A DNA stretch of 64,000 bases from Klebsiella michiganensis (GTDB lineage Bacteria; Pseudomonadota; Gammaproteobacteria; Enterobacterales; Enterobacteriaceae). The stretch lies in contig CP011077.1 of NCBI GenBank assembly GCA_000963575.1, forward strand, positions 2,294,001 to 2,358,000. The letters are read 5' to 3'. The position numbers and the translations under genes are program-made. This document shows, piece by piece, positions 17,701 to 26,229 of the stretch. Every line of letters begins with the position of its first letter. The first letter of the stretch is position 1. The notes under the pieces were generated by a model. It saw only the letters and a list, made by a program, of their open reading frames with translations, was not told where the DNA came from and did no database searches.

Positions 17701-17847
17701 GTAGGTGAGCTGAATTCTGATGGAGGGTGGGGCAATGGCTGGATACTGGGCTAACGGCAGGTTAAGGATGGATATCAGGCCGCAAAGCATCATGGTAATC
17801 GCCAGTACCCAGGCGAAAACAGGCCGGTCAATAAAGAAATTAGCCAT
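14704..17847 (-). CDS. RND efflux pump, HAE1 inner membrane transporter
   Basis: A 1047-residue proton-driven multidrug exporter of the AcrB type, the usual length for the family. It starts MANFFIDRPVFAWVLAITMM. TM4 carries GLLVDDAIVVVENVERIM with the paired Asp of the proton relay, and TM10 carries GLAAKNAILIVEF with the relay Lys. Two large periplasmic loops follow TM1 and TM7 as expected. The start was set at 17847; longer frames overlap the partner gene. It overlaps the stop of the membrane fusion gene by eight bases. No outer membrane channel gene is in the cluster, so it probably uses TolC. Substrates cannot be predicted. Confidence 0.92.
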   Translation of the reverse strand: MANFFIDRPVFAWVLAITMMLCGLISILNLPLAQYPAIAPPSIRIQLTYPGASAKTVQDSVVQVIEQQMNGLDQLQYISSESNSDGSMSIALTFAQGTNADTAQVQVQNKLALAQPLLPQEVQQQGIRVTKASASFMMMEAFISTDGSMTRQDLADYVASYVQDPLSRTSGVGELQLFGAPYAMRIWLDPAALMNYGLTAIDVSNAIQEQNVQVSSGQLGEQPALAGQELNATMIGPSRLQTPEQFGQILLKANPNGSQVRLGDVARIELGAQNYSIDSYYNGAPAAGLGIRLAPNANALETAKAVRATLDELKPFFPPGMEVVNVYDTAPFVSQSILNVVRTLIEAIILVFAVMYLFLQNLRATLIPTLAVPVVLLGTFGVLAAFGYSINTLTMFGMVLAIGLLVDDAIVVVENVERIMHEEGLSPRQATRKSMQQITGALLGIAMVLTAVFIPMAFFSGSSGVIYRQFSITIISSMVLSVIVAVVFTPALCATLLKPVKTEYHSERRGFFAWFNHQMAWANQSYVTSVIRGLTRPRRLMIIYLIIAVVTGWLFTRIPTSFLPQEDQGILFAQLQAPPGATGERIRNTLHDATDYLLKLEGESVSSVYSISGLNFGGRGQNVGTLFIGLHDWAQRQRPDQNAESIAVRLNAIFGSEFRDTNTNVVLPPSVRELGNVSGFNLQLMDRGGIGYANLLEARNAFLLAAGQSPLLNRVRANGIEDAPQYELIIDREKARALSVSIGDINRTLSLAWGAGYINDFIDRERVKRVYIQGEASSRMLPQDLDKWFVRNASDTMVPFSAFSSAKWSYGPQKLNRYNGVQSFNLQGAPAQGFSTGQAMAEIERIAVNLPPGVGFNWTGMSFEERLSGSQVPALYAISLIVVFLCLAALYESWSIPSAVMLVIPLGVMGAVVATLLRGLPNDVYFQVGLLTTVGLAAKNAILIVEFAKAHFEAGSTPVDAVVNAAKQRLRPILMTSLAFILGVVPLVVASGAGSGSQNAIGTVVMGGMLTSTFLAIFFVPSFFVIMLRLFRVQRRSERMKNEQTVH

Positions 17848-19057
17848 TGGCCGGCTCCTTAATCTGAACTGTGGATTTTCCATCGTCAGTTCTGGCGGCA
17901 GAGGGCCATTCCGCCGCGATGACCTGCATCCCCGGACGCACCGTCTGCCCCCCTTCAACAATCACGCGATCGCCGGCCGACAAACCGGTTGATATCAGCC
18001 ACTGGTCTCCCAGAGCCCTCTCGGTTACGACTTCACGCAATTCGACTTTCCCTGTTGATTCAACAACCAGGGCCGTCGCTTTACCCTGTGTGTTTCGGGT
18101 CACCCCTCGCTGTGGTACCAGCAAGCCATTCGACGCAGCCATTCCATCCATCAGGTGCGCCCGTACGAACATGCCTGGAAGTAATTGCCGATCTGGATTG
18201 GGAAATATTGCGCGCAAAATCACCGAGCCGGTGGAGTGGTCGACCGAAATATCAGAAAATTGCAATTTTCCTGGATGGGCATACCGGGAGCCATCTTCAA
18301 GCATTAAGGTGACAATGGCAGATTGCGACGCGTCGCCTGCCGTTAGTGCCCCACGGTTAAATGCATCTTTCAAACGTAAAAGCTGAGCGGTGGGCTGTGT
18401 GATATCAACATAAATGGGGTCAATCTGTTGCACGGATGCAATCGCGCTCGCCTGCTGCGCGGTGACAAGAGCTCCTTCCGTCACCGCTGAACGTCCAATC
18501 ACCCCGTCAATTGGCGACAGCACCCTGGTGTAAACCAGATTAATACTGGCAGTATCGAGATTCGCTTTTGCAACCAGCACATCTGCATTCGCCTGCTGCT
18601 GAGCGGCAACGGCGTCATCATAGGTCTGTTGGCTTATAACACGAGTGTCTACGAGGGGGCGATAACGCTGTATCAGCAAGGTGGCAACTCTCAACTGTGC
18701 ATTGGCGCGAGCCAGGGCAGCATCACTGCGGTTATATTCGGTCTGATAGAGTACCGGATCAATCTGGTACAGGGGTTGCTGCGCTTTCACCTCCTGACCT
18801 TCAGTAAACAACCGTTTCTGCACAATTCCTCCTACCTGCGGCCGCACCTCGGCATTACGAAAGGCTGTGGCACGCCCGGGCAGTTCCCGGGTCAACGTAA
18901 TAGGCTGGTTATTCAAAGTAACCACCCTTACTCTTGATCTCTGCGGTAGCTCCCTGGATTCAGGTTTTTCGGCAGCTTGCTCAAACCACAGAAACAGACA
19001 GGCCGCAAGAGTGAGAAAAATGACAGCGATGAACAGAAAGGTTTTTTTGACATTCAT
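17840..19057 (-). CDS. RND efflux membrane fusion protein
   Basis: A 405-residue periplasmic adaptor linking the RND pump to an outer membrane channel. The N-terminus MNVKKTFLFIAVIFLTLAAC ends in a lipobox-like LAAC, so it may be a lipoprotein anchored in the inner membrane. Then come the barrel-sandwich half (ELPGRATAFRNAEVRPQVGG), the alpha-helical hairpin (about residues 85-165), and the beta-barrel (VLSPIDGVIGRSAVTEGALV). AAGGAAA precedes the ATG at 19057. It is first in the operon and is divergent from the response regulator at 19334. Confidence 0.9.
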   Translation of the reverse strand: MNVKKTFLFIAVIFLTLAACLFLWFEQAAEKPESRELPQRSRVRVVTLNNQPITLTRELPGRATAFRNAEVRPQVGGIVQKRLFTEGQEVKAQQPLYQIDPVLYQTEYNRSDAALARANAQLRVATLLIQRYRPLVDTRVISQQTYDDAVAAQQQANADVLVAKANLDTASINLVYTRVLSPIDGVIGRSAVTEGALVTAQQASAIASVQQIDPIYVDITQPTAQLLRLKDAFNRGALTAGDASQSAIVTLMLEDGSRYAHPGKLQFSDISVDHSTGSVILRAIFPNPDRQLLPGMFVRAHLMDGMAASNGLLVPQRGVTRNTQGKATALVVESTGKVELREVVTERALGDQWLISTGLSAGDRVIVEGGQTVRPGMQVIAAEWPSAARTDDGKSTVQIKEPANG

Positions 19058-19162
19058 GAACAGGTTTCCTTTTACATGCCGTGTGACTGGCGGCAAACCA
19101 CAGTGCAACCTGATTTTTACTCTACGTACCGTTAACTGACCTCAACATGACCTGCGAATAAC

Positions 19163-19238
19163 ATTTCTGTCAGCCAGCGTTGATTTATGGTTAACCGCGG
19201 GCTTGCTGACAAAAATATCAGTTTGCTGTAAGCAAACT
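19163..19238. promoter_or_regulatory. Inverted repeats in the efflux/two-component divergent promoter
   Basis: AGTTTGCT (19220-19227) and AGCAAACT (19231-19238) form a perfect 8-base palindrome with a 3-base centre. ATTTCTGTCAGC (19163-19174) and GCTGACAAAAAT (19205-19216) form a second inverted pair with one mismatch. Either could be the binding site of the adjacent OmpR-type regulator. Confidence 0.5.
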
Positions 19239-19333
19239 GACCCAATGGATGATCTACACTGGCGGATAAGGCTCGTTGCTATCTTGTAGGCAGGCTCATG
19301 TCATGAATTTTTAATATAGGAATAGGAAAAGCC

Positions 19334-20029
19334 GTGCGATTACTGCTGATAGAGGACGAAATCAAAACATCCTCATACATCAACAGCGCGTTAAGTGAAC
19401 TTGGCTACACAGTTGACGTTGCTGGCGATGGAATAGAAGGGCTGCATCTGTCCGTACACCAGGACTACGATGCGGTGATTCTGGATGTGATGTTACCCGG
19501 TAAGGATGGCTACGCAGTCCTGGAAAGCCTGCGGGCCTGTAAAAAAACGCCGGTGCTGATGCTGTCGGCTCGTGGGTCTGTAGATGAGCGAGTCAAAGGC
19601 CTGAGGAGTGGGGCTGATGACTACTTGCCTAAACCTTTCTCACTGATAGAACTGGTTGCACGCATTCAAGCTCTGGTGCGCCGCCGAAGCAGCGATGGGG
19701 CGGATATTACCCATTTACAGATTGACGATTTACAGGTTGACCTGCTGGCGCGTAGGGTGGTCAGAGGGAACGAACGTATAGACTTGACTGCTAAAGAGTT
19801 TTCGTTGCTTAGCCTGTTGGCTCGTCATCAGGGCGAGATTTTGTCGAAAATGATGATAGCTGAACAGGTGTGGGACATGAACTTTGAAAGTGATGCCAAT
19901 GTGGTAGAGGTGGCGGTAAAAAGATTACGGGCCAAAATTGACGCGCCTTATCCCCAAAAATTGCTGCATACGGTACGTGGCATGGGATATGTGCTTGAAA
20001 AACGGATGCCTGGCGATGGTCAGCAATAG
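19334..20029 (+). CDS. OmpR/CusR-type response regulator
   Basis: A 231-residue two-component regulator. Receiver domain: IEDE acid pair, AVILDVMLPGKDG with the phosphorylated Asp near residue 51, and YLPKPF with the conserved Lys. Winged-helix output domain: RIDLTAKEFSLLSLLARHQG and VRGMGYVLE at the end. It is of the heavy-metal (CusR/PcoR-like) group by similarity of motifs. The start is GTG with AGGAAAA before it. Together with the kinase downstream it most likely controls the divergent RND operon. Confidence 0.9.
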   Translation: MRLLLIEDEIKTSSYINSALSELGYTVDVAGDGIEGLHLSVHQDYDAVILDVMLPGKDGYAVLESLRACKKTPVLMLSARGSVDERVKGLRSGADDYLPKPFSLIELVARIQALVRRRSSDGADITHLQIDDLQVDLLARRVVRGNERIDLTAKEFSLLSLLARHQGEILSKMMIAEQVWDMNFESDANVVEVAVKRLRAKIDAPYPQKLLHTVRGMGYVLEKRMPGDGQQ

Positions 20030-21422
20030 GGCTGCAGCCCGCATAAAAATCTCTATCTCAACACGTATGGCACTGATGTTCGCGCTCATCATGGCTATGC
20101 TCATGTTAATGCTGGCGTTGGTCATGCATAACGCGTTGCTCACTTCATTGCAAAATCAGATGCAAAAGGAACTTCAGCTCCGCCACTCACTGATTTCCCC
20201 CTTTATCACAGACAAAGGCACCTCATCGAACTGGTCAGCGGTACAGCAAAAACTCAATAACATATCCAGCAGCGAAGGTGGAATGGTAAATCACTGGATA
20301 ATAAGTCGCGACCCGCGCTATAGCATCCCACCACTGCCCGCGGGCTTTAGACCAATTGTCTCCGCTGATGGCTTTTCAACTATGCCAAATCCGCTGTCCG
20401 ACTCACCGATTTACTTACTCATTTCGACGCTGCCTCCACTCGGTGAGCGGCCATCTGTACGGTATGTGGTGGCGATAGATTCCACACCCTATATGAATAC
20501 CCTGTCGGAGTTCACTCAAGTACTGCTTTTGATCTCAGTCGTCGCCATTTTACTGGCCTCATACCTTGGGTATTGTATTTCACGTATTGGTCTGCGACCG
20601 GTAGTTAGTCTGAGTGAACAAGCCCACCATTTGGTTCCTGGTCATCTAAGCCAGCGGCTTGACAATGCGTCTTTACCGCCGGAATTACACAACCTGGCTA
20701 ACTCATTTAATGGCGTACTTGCCCGGCAGGAAGTAGCCTGGGGGCAGTTAGAGAGTTTTAATGCTGACGTCGCTCACGAGCTGCGAACGCCTTTAACCAA
20801 TCTGATTGTTCAGACGCAACATGGGCTGGCTCGCGATCGCAGCGTTTGTGAGCTGAAGGATTTGCTTCAGTCTAATCTGGAGGAGCTTGAACGCATGACA
20901 TCAATTGTCAATGATATGTTGTTTTTATCTTATGCACAGGCAGGTCAATACTCAACGGTCCTTAGCGACATCCTGTTACGCGAAGAAGCGTTAAAAACCG
21001 CTGAATATGTTGAGCCTTTATTTATTGAAAATAATATAACGCTGGAAATCATCGGTGATATTCAGGCATATGTGGATAGACGATTGTTCCATCGTGCGCT
21101 TGCTAATTTACTGGAGAACAGTGCCCGCTATGCTTTGCCTGATACAATAGTTTGCGTGAGATTAGAAAAATCGCAGGATGTCATTCGAGTAGAAGTGACA
21201 AATTCTGGCGAAGAAATTGCGCCCGAGCATCTCTCAAGATTATTCGAACGCTTTTATCGGATAGATTCCTCTCGAGGGCAGAGTAACATGCATCATGGCT
21301 TAGGACTTTCTATCGTGCGAGCCATCGCCCTGATGCACAGAGGGAACGTTTTTGCTCACAGCGAAAATGGCTTTAATACTTTTGGCTTTTCATTAATGAG
21401 CCCACCGCCATCCATAGACTAA
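20016..21422 (+). CDS. CusS-type sensor histidine kinase
   Basis: A 468-residue membrane sensor kinase. TM1 is about residues 17-40 (MALMFALIMAMLMLMLALVM), then a periplasmic domain of about 130 residues, TM2 (VLLLISVVAILLASYLGYCI), HAMP, the phospho-acceptor box FNADVAHELRTPL, the N box LLENSARYA and a glycine box GLGLSIVRAIALMHRG. The ATG at 20016 overlaps the regulator gene by 14 bases, so translation is coupled. The stimulus is unknown; the periplasmic domain lacks the His/Met clusters of a clear metal sensor. Confidence 0.88.
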   Translation: MVSNRAAARIKISISTRMALMFALIMAMLMLMLALVMHNALLTSLQNQMQKELQLRHSLISPFITDKGTSSNWSAVQQKLNNISSSEGGMVNHWIISRDPRYSIPPLPAGFRPIVSADGFSTMPNPLSDSPIYLLISTLPPLGERPSVRYVVAIDSTPYMNTLSEFTQVLLLISVVAILLASYLGYCISRIGLRPVVSLSEQAHHLVPGHLSQRLDNASLPPELHNLANSFNGVLARQEVAWGQLESFNADVAHELRTPLTNLIVQTQHGLARDRSVCELKDLLQSNLEELERMTSIVNDMLFLSYAQAGQYSTVLSDILLREEALKTAEYVEPLFIENNITLEIIGDIQAYVDRRLFHRALANLLENSARYALPDTIVCVRLEKSQDVIRVEVTNSGEEIAPEHLSRLFERFYRIDSSRGQSNMHHGLGLSIVRAIALMHRGNVFAHSENGFNTFGFSLMSPPPSID

Positions 21423-21837
21423 CCGCCTGTTCCCGAAAGAAAACACCTTTTCATTTACCATGAGCCCTCTCTGCTTTATTTAACCTGGTTGTTATTTTTA
21501 TAATCAATGCCGTTATTGGTGGTGTTTCTGTTGTTTTTTTTGCTGGTATACTACGTGAAGAGTCGAATGCCAGCTGGTTAATATGAACTTCAATGCGAAG
21601 CGACTACAAAAACTTAAGTTTAAGCAGGCCACCTCTACATTCGGTGAAATATAAATTCATTGCATTTAAATTAATTACATCAGGTTTCATTACTTTGCAT
21701 TATTTCAATCATAATGCAAAGGTAGCACTTTAAATCGGTGGTGCTAAATGTTTCGCAAGATATTCCCTCAGAGGGTTGATGGTCTGAGTGATTGTAACTG
21801 TGAAACGCAGCTATTCCAGTTAAATTCGGAGTGCTTT
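21423..21837. other. AT-rich intergenic region
   Basis: 415 bases between the sensor kinase and the DUF1471 gene, without a supported gene. It contains the promoter of the stress-type protein downstream. TTGCAT with a TTCATT block and AAAGGTAGCACTTTAAATCG lie in the last 150 bases. No terminator hairpin stands out after the kinase. Confidence 0.4.
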
Positions 21838-22122
21838 ATGAAAAAGATATCTTATTTTACAGCAATCACCCTCGCGATTTTTTCCGTCACTACCTACGCG
21901 GCATCGCCATCAACGGTGCAGAAAATTAACAGTGAGCAGGCTGTTAATTTGCAAAGAATAGGGGCAGTTTCTATATCAGGAGTAAGAGGAGGCCCATCCT
22001 CAGCGGTTCTCGCTTTGAAAGATAAAGCAGCTAATGCGGGTGCAAGCCATATTCGAATCGTCGGCATTGATAACCCGGGCGACTCCAGCCACTGGCGCGG
22101 TAGTGCGATAATATACCGCTGA
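21838..22122 (+). CDS. DUF1471 (YdgH/BhsA/McbA-like) periplasmic protein
   Basis: A 94-residue exported protein: signal peptide MKKISYFTAITLAIFSVTTYA and then one DUF1471 domain, with the characteristic RIGAVSISGVRGGPSSAVLALKDKA and the terminal WRGSAIIYR. Enterobacteria hold many paralogues of this family (BhsA, McbA and others), induced by stress and affecting biofilm or surface properties. The ATG at 21838 has GGAGT seven bases upstream; the longer frame from 21748 has no signal peptide at its start and is rejected. Confidence 0.88.
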   Translation: MKKISYFTAITLAIFSVTTYAASPSTVQKINSEQAVNLQRIGAVSISGVRGGPSSAVLALKDKAANAGASHIRIVGIDNPGDSSHWRGSAIIYR

Positions 22123-22132
22123 TGGAGATGAG

Positions 22133-22168
22133 GGGGCTAAAACATATCGCTTATATGGTTTTAGCCCC
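22133..22168. terminator. Hairpin after the DUF1471 gene
   Basis: GGGGCTAAAACATAT pairs with ATATGGTTTTAGCCCC (one bulge) around a five-base loop. It lacks a T-run outside the stem but is long and stable. Confidence 0.65.
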
Positions 22169-22274
22169 TGAGAGGTAAAGGTGACGCCAGCGCTGTCGGG
22201 TAGATTTCAATCAACATAATTTATTTGAGGTGATGTGTCTTATTTCCGGCGGCCTCTCCGTGGTGCACAGTATC

Positions 22275-22976
22275 TTAATGAACAGTGAAATATACTGAGA
22301 CACTCATTACCCTTGGGACTTCGGGTGGGGGAGCCTCAGCCATGCTGGTTTGGCCAACGGCCATAATTGCGGCGTTGTCCAGTATCGAATATCCGGAAGA
22401 CTTTAAGAGTGTTACGCTATGGATCTGGCCATTGTCTGACAGCCTGAAGGACACGATGCTGACGCCCTGTTTGTTTCGACCGTTCGTTGGATAGCGCTTA
22501 TTATTTTCAATTTTTGCTCTTAGCCGCGAAAGATAGGTGCTTTTACTGGTGATGTCTCCATTATTTGTTCCCTCCTGTCGTAACGCTTGACGCCTCCCTT
22601 CATGGCTGTTAAATGGATCAGTGGTCAAAGAGGGAGGGAGAATATTTTTGAGTGTCATTTGCTTCTTGCCCAATGCGCGTTGGGTTTTAGTTGACGCTGA
22701 TTTTCCTGTCTGCCGTGACGATGATACTTTTGGTTGTTTAATCAGCGCATTTTTATTGGTAATCAATCTGACAGGTGTTTCCTCTTTTTCCGGTTCGGCG
22801 CTGGTTTCAGCTGGCATGCTGGCAATAATCATTTCGACGGAGATAATAGACTTTTCTCCTTCACTGTGAGACAGCGGATATTTAGGGATGCTTTCCATAG
22901 CCACCAGTTGAGAAATTAATATTATATGAAACGCCGCTGACAATGCAGCGGCAGTCAGGTTTCTTATATTACTCAC
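22275..22976 (-). CDS. TonB-family energy transducer (HasB-like)
   Basis: A 233-residue TonB paralogue. One N-terminal helix (LTAAALSAAFHIILISQLVA) anchors it in the inner membrane; a polar periplasmic linker follows with few prolines for a TonB; the C-terminal domain (about residues 145-233) has RLRAKIENNKRYP, VSFRLSDNGQIHSVTLLKSSG and the APPPE segment, all typical of the TonB fold. Start codon GTG. It lies 38 bases after the receptor gene, so it probably is the dedicated transducer of that receptor, as HasB is for HasR. Confidence 0.8.
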   Translation of the reverse strand: MSNIRNLTAAALSAAFHIILISQLVAMESIPKYPLSHSEGEKSIISVEMIIASMPAETSAEPEKEETPVRLITNKNALIKQPKVSSSRQTGKSASTKTQRALGKKQMTLKNILPPSLTTDPFNSHEGRRQALRQEGTNNGDITSKSTYLSRLRAKIENNKRYPTNGRNKQGVSIVSFRLSDNGQIHSVTLLKSSGYSILDNAAIMAVGQTSMAEAPPPEVPRVMSVSVYFTVH

Positions 22977-23014
22977 GTGAGCGAAATATCCTGAGCGTGT
23001 GTCATTTTGTATTG

Positions 23015-25513
23015 TTAAAATTTGGTGTTAATCGTGAGGCGCCAGGTTCGGCCTGGTTCCGGTATCCATACTGCCGCACCTGGTGCAATAGCATATTGAT
23101 CGGTCAGGTTATCTATTCCAGCCTGCACGGTGAGGTTATTATTGACCTTATAGCTCGCATAAATGTCGATGAACTGATTAGCATCGGCATGCTCCATGAT
23201 TTGCTGTGCAGCCGTACCCGACAGCCAATTCTCGGGATTTTGTTTTCTGCTGTGATAGCGGTAACGCATCCCCAGATCGAGGCTGTTATCCTCCAGAAAA
23301 CGGTAACCAGCCGTCACTACCAGGTTATCCTTTGGCTGTAATCTTGTGCTGATCCCGCCCATCGAAAAGCCGACGGAGTTGCACTCGCTTGCATTGCCAG
23401 CCATCAATTTTGAACAGACGGTCTGTTTGTCAAACCTGGTCAGGCCTGCCGATGTATAGAATTTGCCTGTGTCGTAATCAATCTGCACCTCTGTTCCCTG
23501 AGTTGAGAAACTGTCATAGTTCACAAAGGCATACAGTCCATCCCATCTTGCAGCTGGTGCAATGTAATTCTTGTTTTTATTATAAAATTTAGATATGCGG
23601 AAATTAAATTTATCTCCAGAGGTAATGGCATCTTGATATCTGGCCGCCAGGCCAGCTTCTATATTTTGTGTATTTTCCGAGTTCACAACGGATTGCCCCA
23701 TGTAGCTGGCGCTACTCATTGTGCTGCCCTGGCTTATCTGTTCGTAAGCACTGGGTGCCCGATTGACATTGGCATAGCTGGTAAATACATCCAGCTCCGG
23801 GGTGATATGAAAAGTTAGACTGGCTGTGAAGTCAGGCCGCAGGGCATAGCGGAAATCTTTTTTGCTCTGTCCTGTGACAATCTCCTGGCGGGTGTATAAA
23901 CAATGTTTTTTTACTTCATCTGGATTGTTTGCGTCGGCAATGAAATATTTACCATTAACAAACGTAGGGCAATAAGTTGGCAGTCCATATTGATTTAAGT
24001 AGCTACGCCATCCACCACCGCGATTTTCAGGGTTGTCAAAAATATCTTTCTTGTATTCTATTTGTTGGTTGCTATGGAGATTTACTACTGTTTTCCTGAT
24101 ACCTGCGCTGGCGGTGACCCAACTGAAAGGCTCTGCGCTGATATTGGCAAACAGACTGCTGCTTTTTCTGTTGCCGTCAGGATTTGATGAGCCGCTGCTT
24201 CGCCGTGTCACTCGTGGGTCTATAAGCTGTTTTTCAAGAGACGCACCGTAGCTTAACTGCATATCGCCCATTACGGGTACGGCCGGTAATAGCGATGTAT
24301 TTGTTACGTTTAAACCAAGTCGCCGATCTCTCAATGAATTCCAGTATTGATCGCCGTACTGGCCACGCCCGTTAAAACCGTTGTGCTGCTCGGTTTTTAG
24401 TTCGGTATAAAAGAGTACAGACTTTAAATCAAACCAGGGATTTTCTATCGGATTGAATCGGTGCGAGACGCTGACCGCATCAAGCTCAGCAGTTCCAAGA
24501 CTCCACTGCGCCTGGATATCATCACCAGCTTCATTTTTTTCCTTGGTCAAATAGGCAGATAAAATTTCCCCAGCCTTCTGTTTATGGTGTCGATAAGTAA
24601 CCAGCAGGCTATTATTTTCATCGGCATTCAACGTGGCTTTTGCAAGAAATGAGCTATTGTAATTGCTTGTGTTGGCCACTTCCTGTCCGGGACGAGTAAC
24701 CTGGTCAAATTTAGTTCCAGAGTCATATCGTCGCGCATTCCGTTTGCCGGCAAAATAGTTTCCTGTGTCGCGTTCCGTATATGCCATAAGCAAACTGCCG
24801 CGATCGTTACGACCGGCCATGGCAACCGTATAAAATCCATTACGAAAATCGGTCGCACTCTGGCGACGCTTCAAGGGGTACTGCAATTGTTCCCTGGCAT
24901 CACCAAACCGGTTCGGTTTTTTATTATTGTTGTATGTACCAATGTTGAGATTTATACCGAAGCTTTCTTTGTCCGGGATAATATCATCCGCATTAATTGT
25001 ACGCATTTCAACTCGACCACCGGTGGCGCCGGCAGTGTCAGCGCCAATTGCGGGTCCTTTGTCTACCTGCACACTCCGGATCAAATCCATATCAATGTAG
25101 GTTCTGTCAGAACTTCCCTGATATCCACGCTCGGTCATTGTCGACTGTACCGCATCATCGATAACGATAGGCACCCGGCCATTTCCTTGCATTCCGCGGA
25201 TACCGATATCGAGCGCTCCGGCCTCATTTGCCGGGTTATTTATCTGAACGCCTGTTATTTGATTGAATATATCCGAGTTTCTCGTTCCCTTAAATCTGTC
25301 GACTTCAGTCTTACCCAGGAATGTCGACGTAAGAGGGGAGTAGTAGGTATCTTCAACTTTACTTTTGTCTAATTTCTTACTGTCAGCAGTTGCCGTAACA
25401 TCGATGACACCCAACGAGTGAAGATCTTCAGTTTCGGCAGAAAATGCCTGAGTGGTATATAGCAATGGCAATGAAATCATGCAAATAGAGGTATTCTTTA
25501 AATTTTTCTTCAT
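23015..25513 (-). CDS. TonB-dependent outer membrane receptor, possibly haem or haemophore type
   Basis: An 832-residue receptor with a signal peptide (cut after AFSA), a TonB-box-like segment LGVIDVTATA, a plug domain (VDRFKGTRNSDIFNQITGVQ, LDIGIRGMQGNGRVPIVIDD, VDKGPAIG) and a long beta barrel ending in Phe (TWRLTINTKF). Three Cys pairs in extracellular loops (e.g. CPTFVNG...HCLY, CSKLMAGNASEC). The layout fits the TonB-haemoglobin/haem subfamily, but no haem ligand motif proves it. A Fur-like site lies 140 bases upstream and a dedicated TonB gene downstream, supporting iron or haem uptake. Confidence 0.82.
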   Translation of the reverse strand: MKKNLKNTSICMISLPLLYTTQAFSAETEDLHSLGVIDVTATADSKKLDKSKVEDTYYSPLTSTFLGKTEVDRFKGTRNSDIFNQITGVQINNPANEAGALDIGIRGMQGNGRVPIVIDDAVQSTMTERGYQGSSDRTYIDMDLIRSVQVDKGPAIGADTAGATGGRVEMRTINADDIIPDKESFGINLNIGTYNNNKKPNRFGDAREQLQYPLKRRQSATDFRNGFYTVAMAGRNDRGSLLMAYTERDTGNYFAGKRNARRYDSGTKFDQVTRPGQEVANTSNYNSSFLAKATLNADENNSLLVTYRHHKQKAGEILSAYLTKEKNEAGDDIQAQWSLGTAELDAVSVSHRFNPIENPWFDLKSVLFYTELKTEQHNGFNGRGQYGDQYWNSLRDRRLGLNVTNTSLLPAVPVMGDMQLSYGASLEKQLIDPRVTRRSSGSSNPDGNRKSSSLFANISAEPFSWVTASAGIRKTVVNLHSNQQIEYKKDIFDNPENRGGGWRSYLNQYGLPTYCPTFVNGKYFIADANNPDEVKKHCLYTRQEIVTGQSKKDFRYALRPDFTASLTFHITPELDVFTSYANVNRAPSAYEQISQGSTMSSASYMGQSVVNSENTQNIEAGLAARYQDAITSGDKFNFRISKFYNKNKNYIAPAARWDGLYAFVNYDSFSTQGTEVQIDYDTGKFYTSAGLTRFDKQTVCSKLMAGNASECNSVGFSMGGISTRLQPKDNLVVTAGYRFLEDNSLDLGMRYRYHSRKQNPENWLSGTAAQQIMEHADANQFIDIYASYKVNNNLTVQAGIDNLTDQYAIAPGAAVWIPEPGRTWRLTINTKF

Positions 25514-25652
25514 GGTCTAACCTGTTCAAAAAATCCCTATGAAAAGTGCCACATTCACTCCAATACACGAAAAAAATAGTAAAAAAAACTCAATTGCAGG
25601 TTTTTATTGGAATAATCATCTTATGATAACCAAGTTTTATCCTCGTGTAAAT

Positions 25653-25671
25653 GATAATGAGATCTATTATC
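25653..25671. promoter_or_regulatory. Fur box-like site
   Basis: GATAATGAGATCTATTATC matches the 19-base Fur consensus at 15 positions by eye and is followed by ATTATTG. It lies about 140 bases upstream of the receptor start and predicts iron repression of the receptor-TonB operon. Confidence 0.65.
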
Positions 25672-26229
25672 ATTATTGAAAAATTGATTATTAAACTTAA
25701 TTAAATCATTGTTTTATGTTTTTATAGGGTGTTTTTTATACCCTGGAAGGGAAATTTTCTGGTCGAGGTCAGTTCGATGATGAGCTTTAGGATAATTCGC
25801 GCCATATGAAAGCCGCGTAATAACAAAGGCAATAGTGAATTATTATTGAACTTACCCCTGGCTCATGTCGCAGAGCGGCATAGGGATTTGTCTTTACATC
25901 TAATCAACATAGCACCGGACGGGGATTTGTCTTATTTTGATTAAAATGAAATGAACATAATAATTATCACGGGGAAATCAAAAAATATATAAGGCACTAT
26001 GGATGATTAGCTTGATAATAATATGTAAGTTTATTTTGTAAGCCGACGCAGCACGCGTTTATCGAGCGATTGAACTGACCCTGACCTAAAATCCTGCTGC
26101 ATTCAGAAACAGAATTCCGGCATGATCAATACTCCCCTGGACGAGAGTGACTGGCGCTGGCGGCGGATTGATCGCGCAGCATCGGCTTTAAGTGACACTG
26201 TCACTTATATTTTGCCTTTACCCACCGGT
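25672..26229. other. Intergenic region, with a 17-bp palindrome
   Basis: About 560 bases with no supported gene. AAGTGACA-C-TGTCACTT (26190-26206) is a perfect palindrome just past the end of the M20 gene and may end its transcript or bind a protein. The rest is AT-rich up to 26040 and GC-rich after that, which may mark an old junction. Confidence 0.45.

Noticed and set aside
23015..25513. Firm naming as HasR
   Set aside because: No haemophore HasA or HasDE secretion genes are nearby and no haem ligand motif could be verified; only the TonB paralogue supports it.
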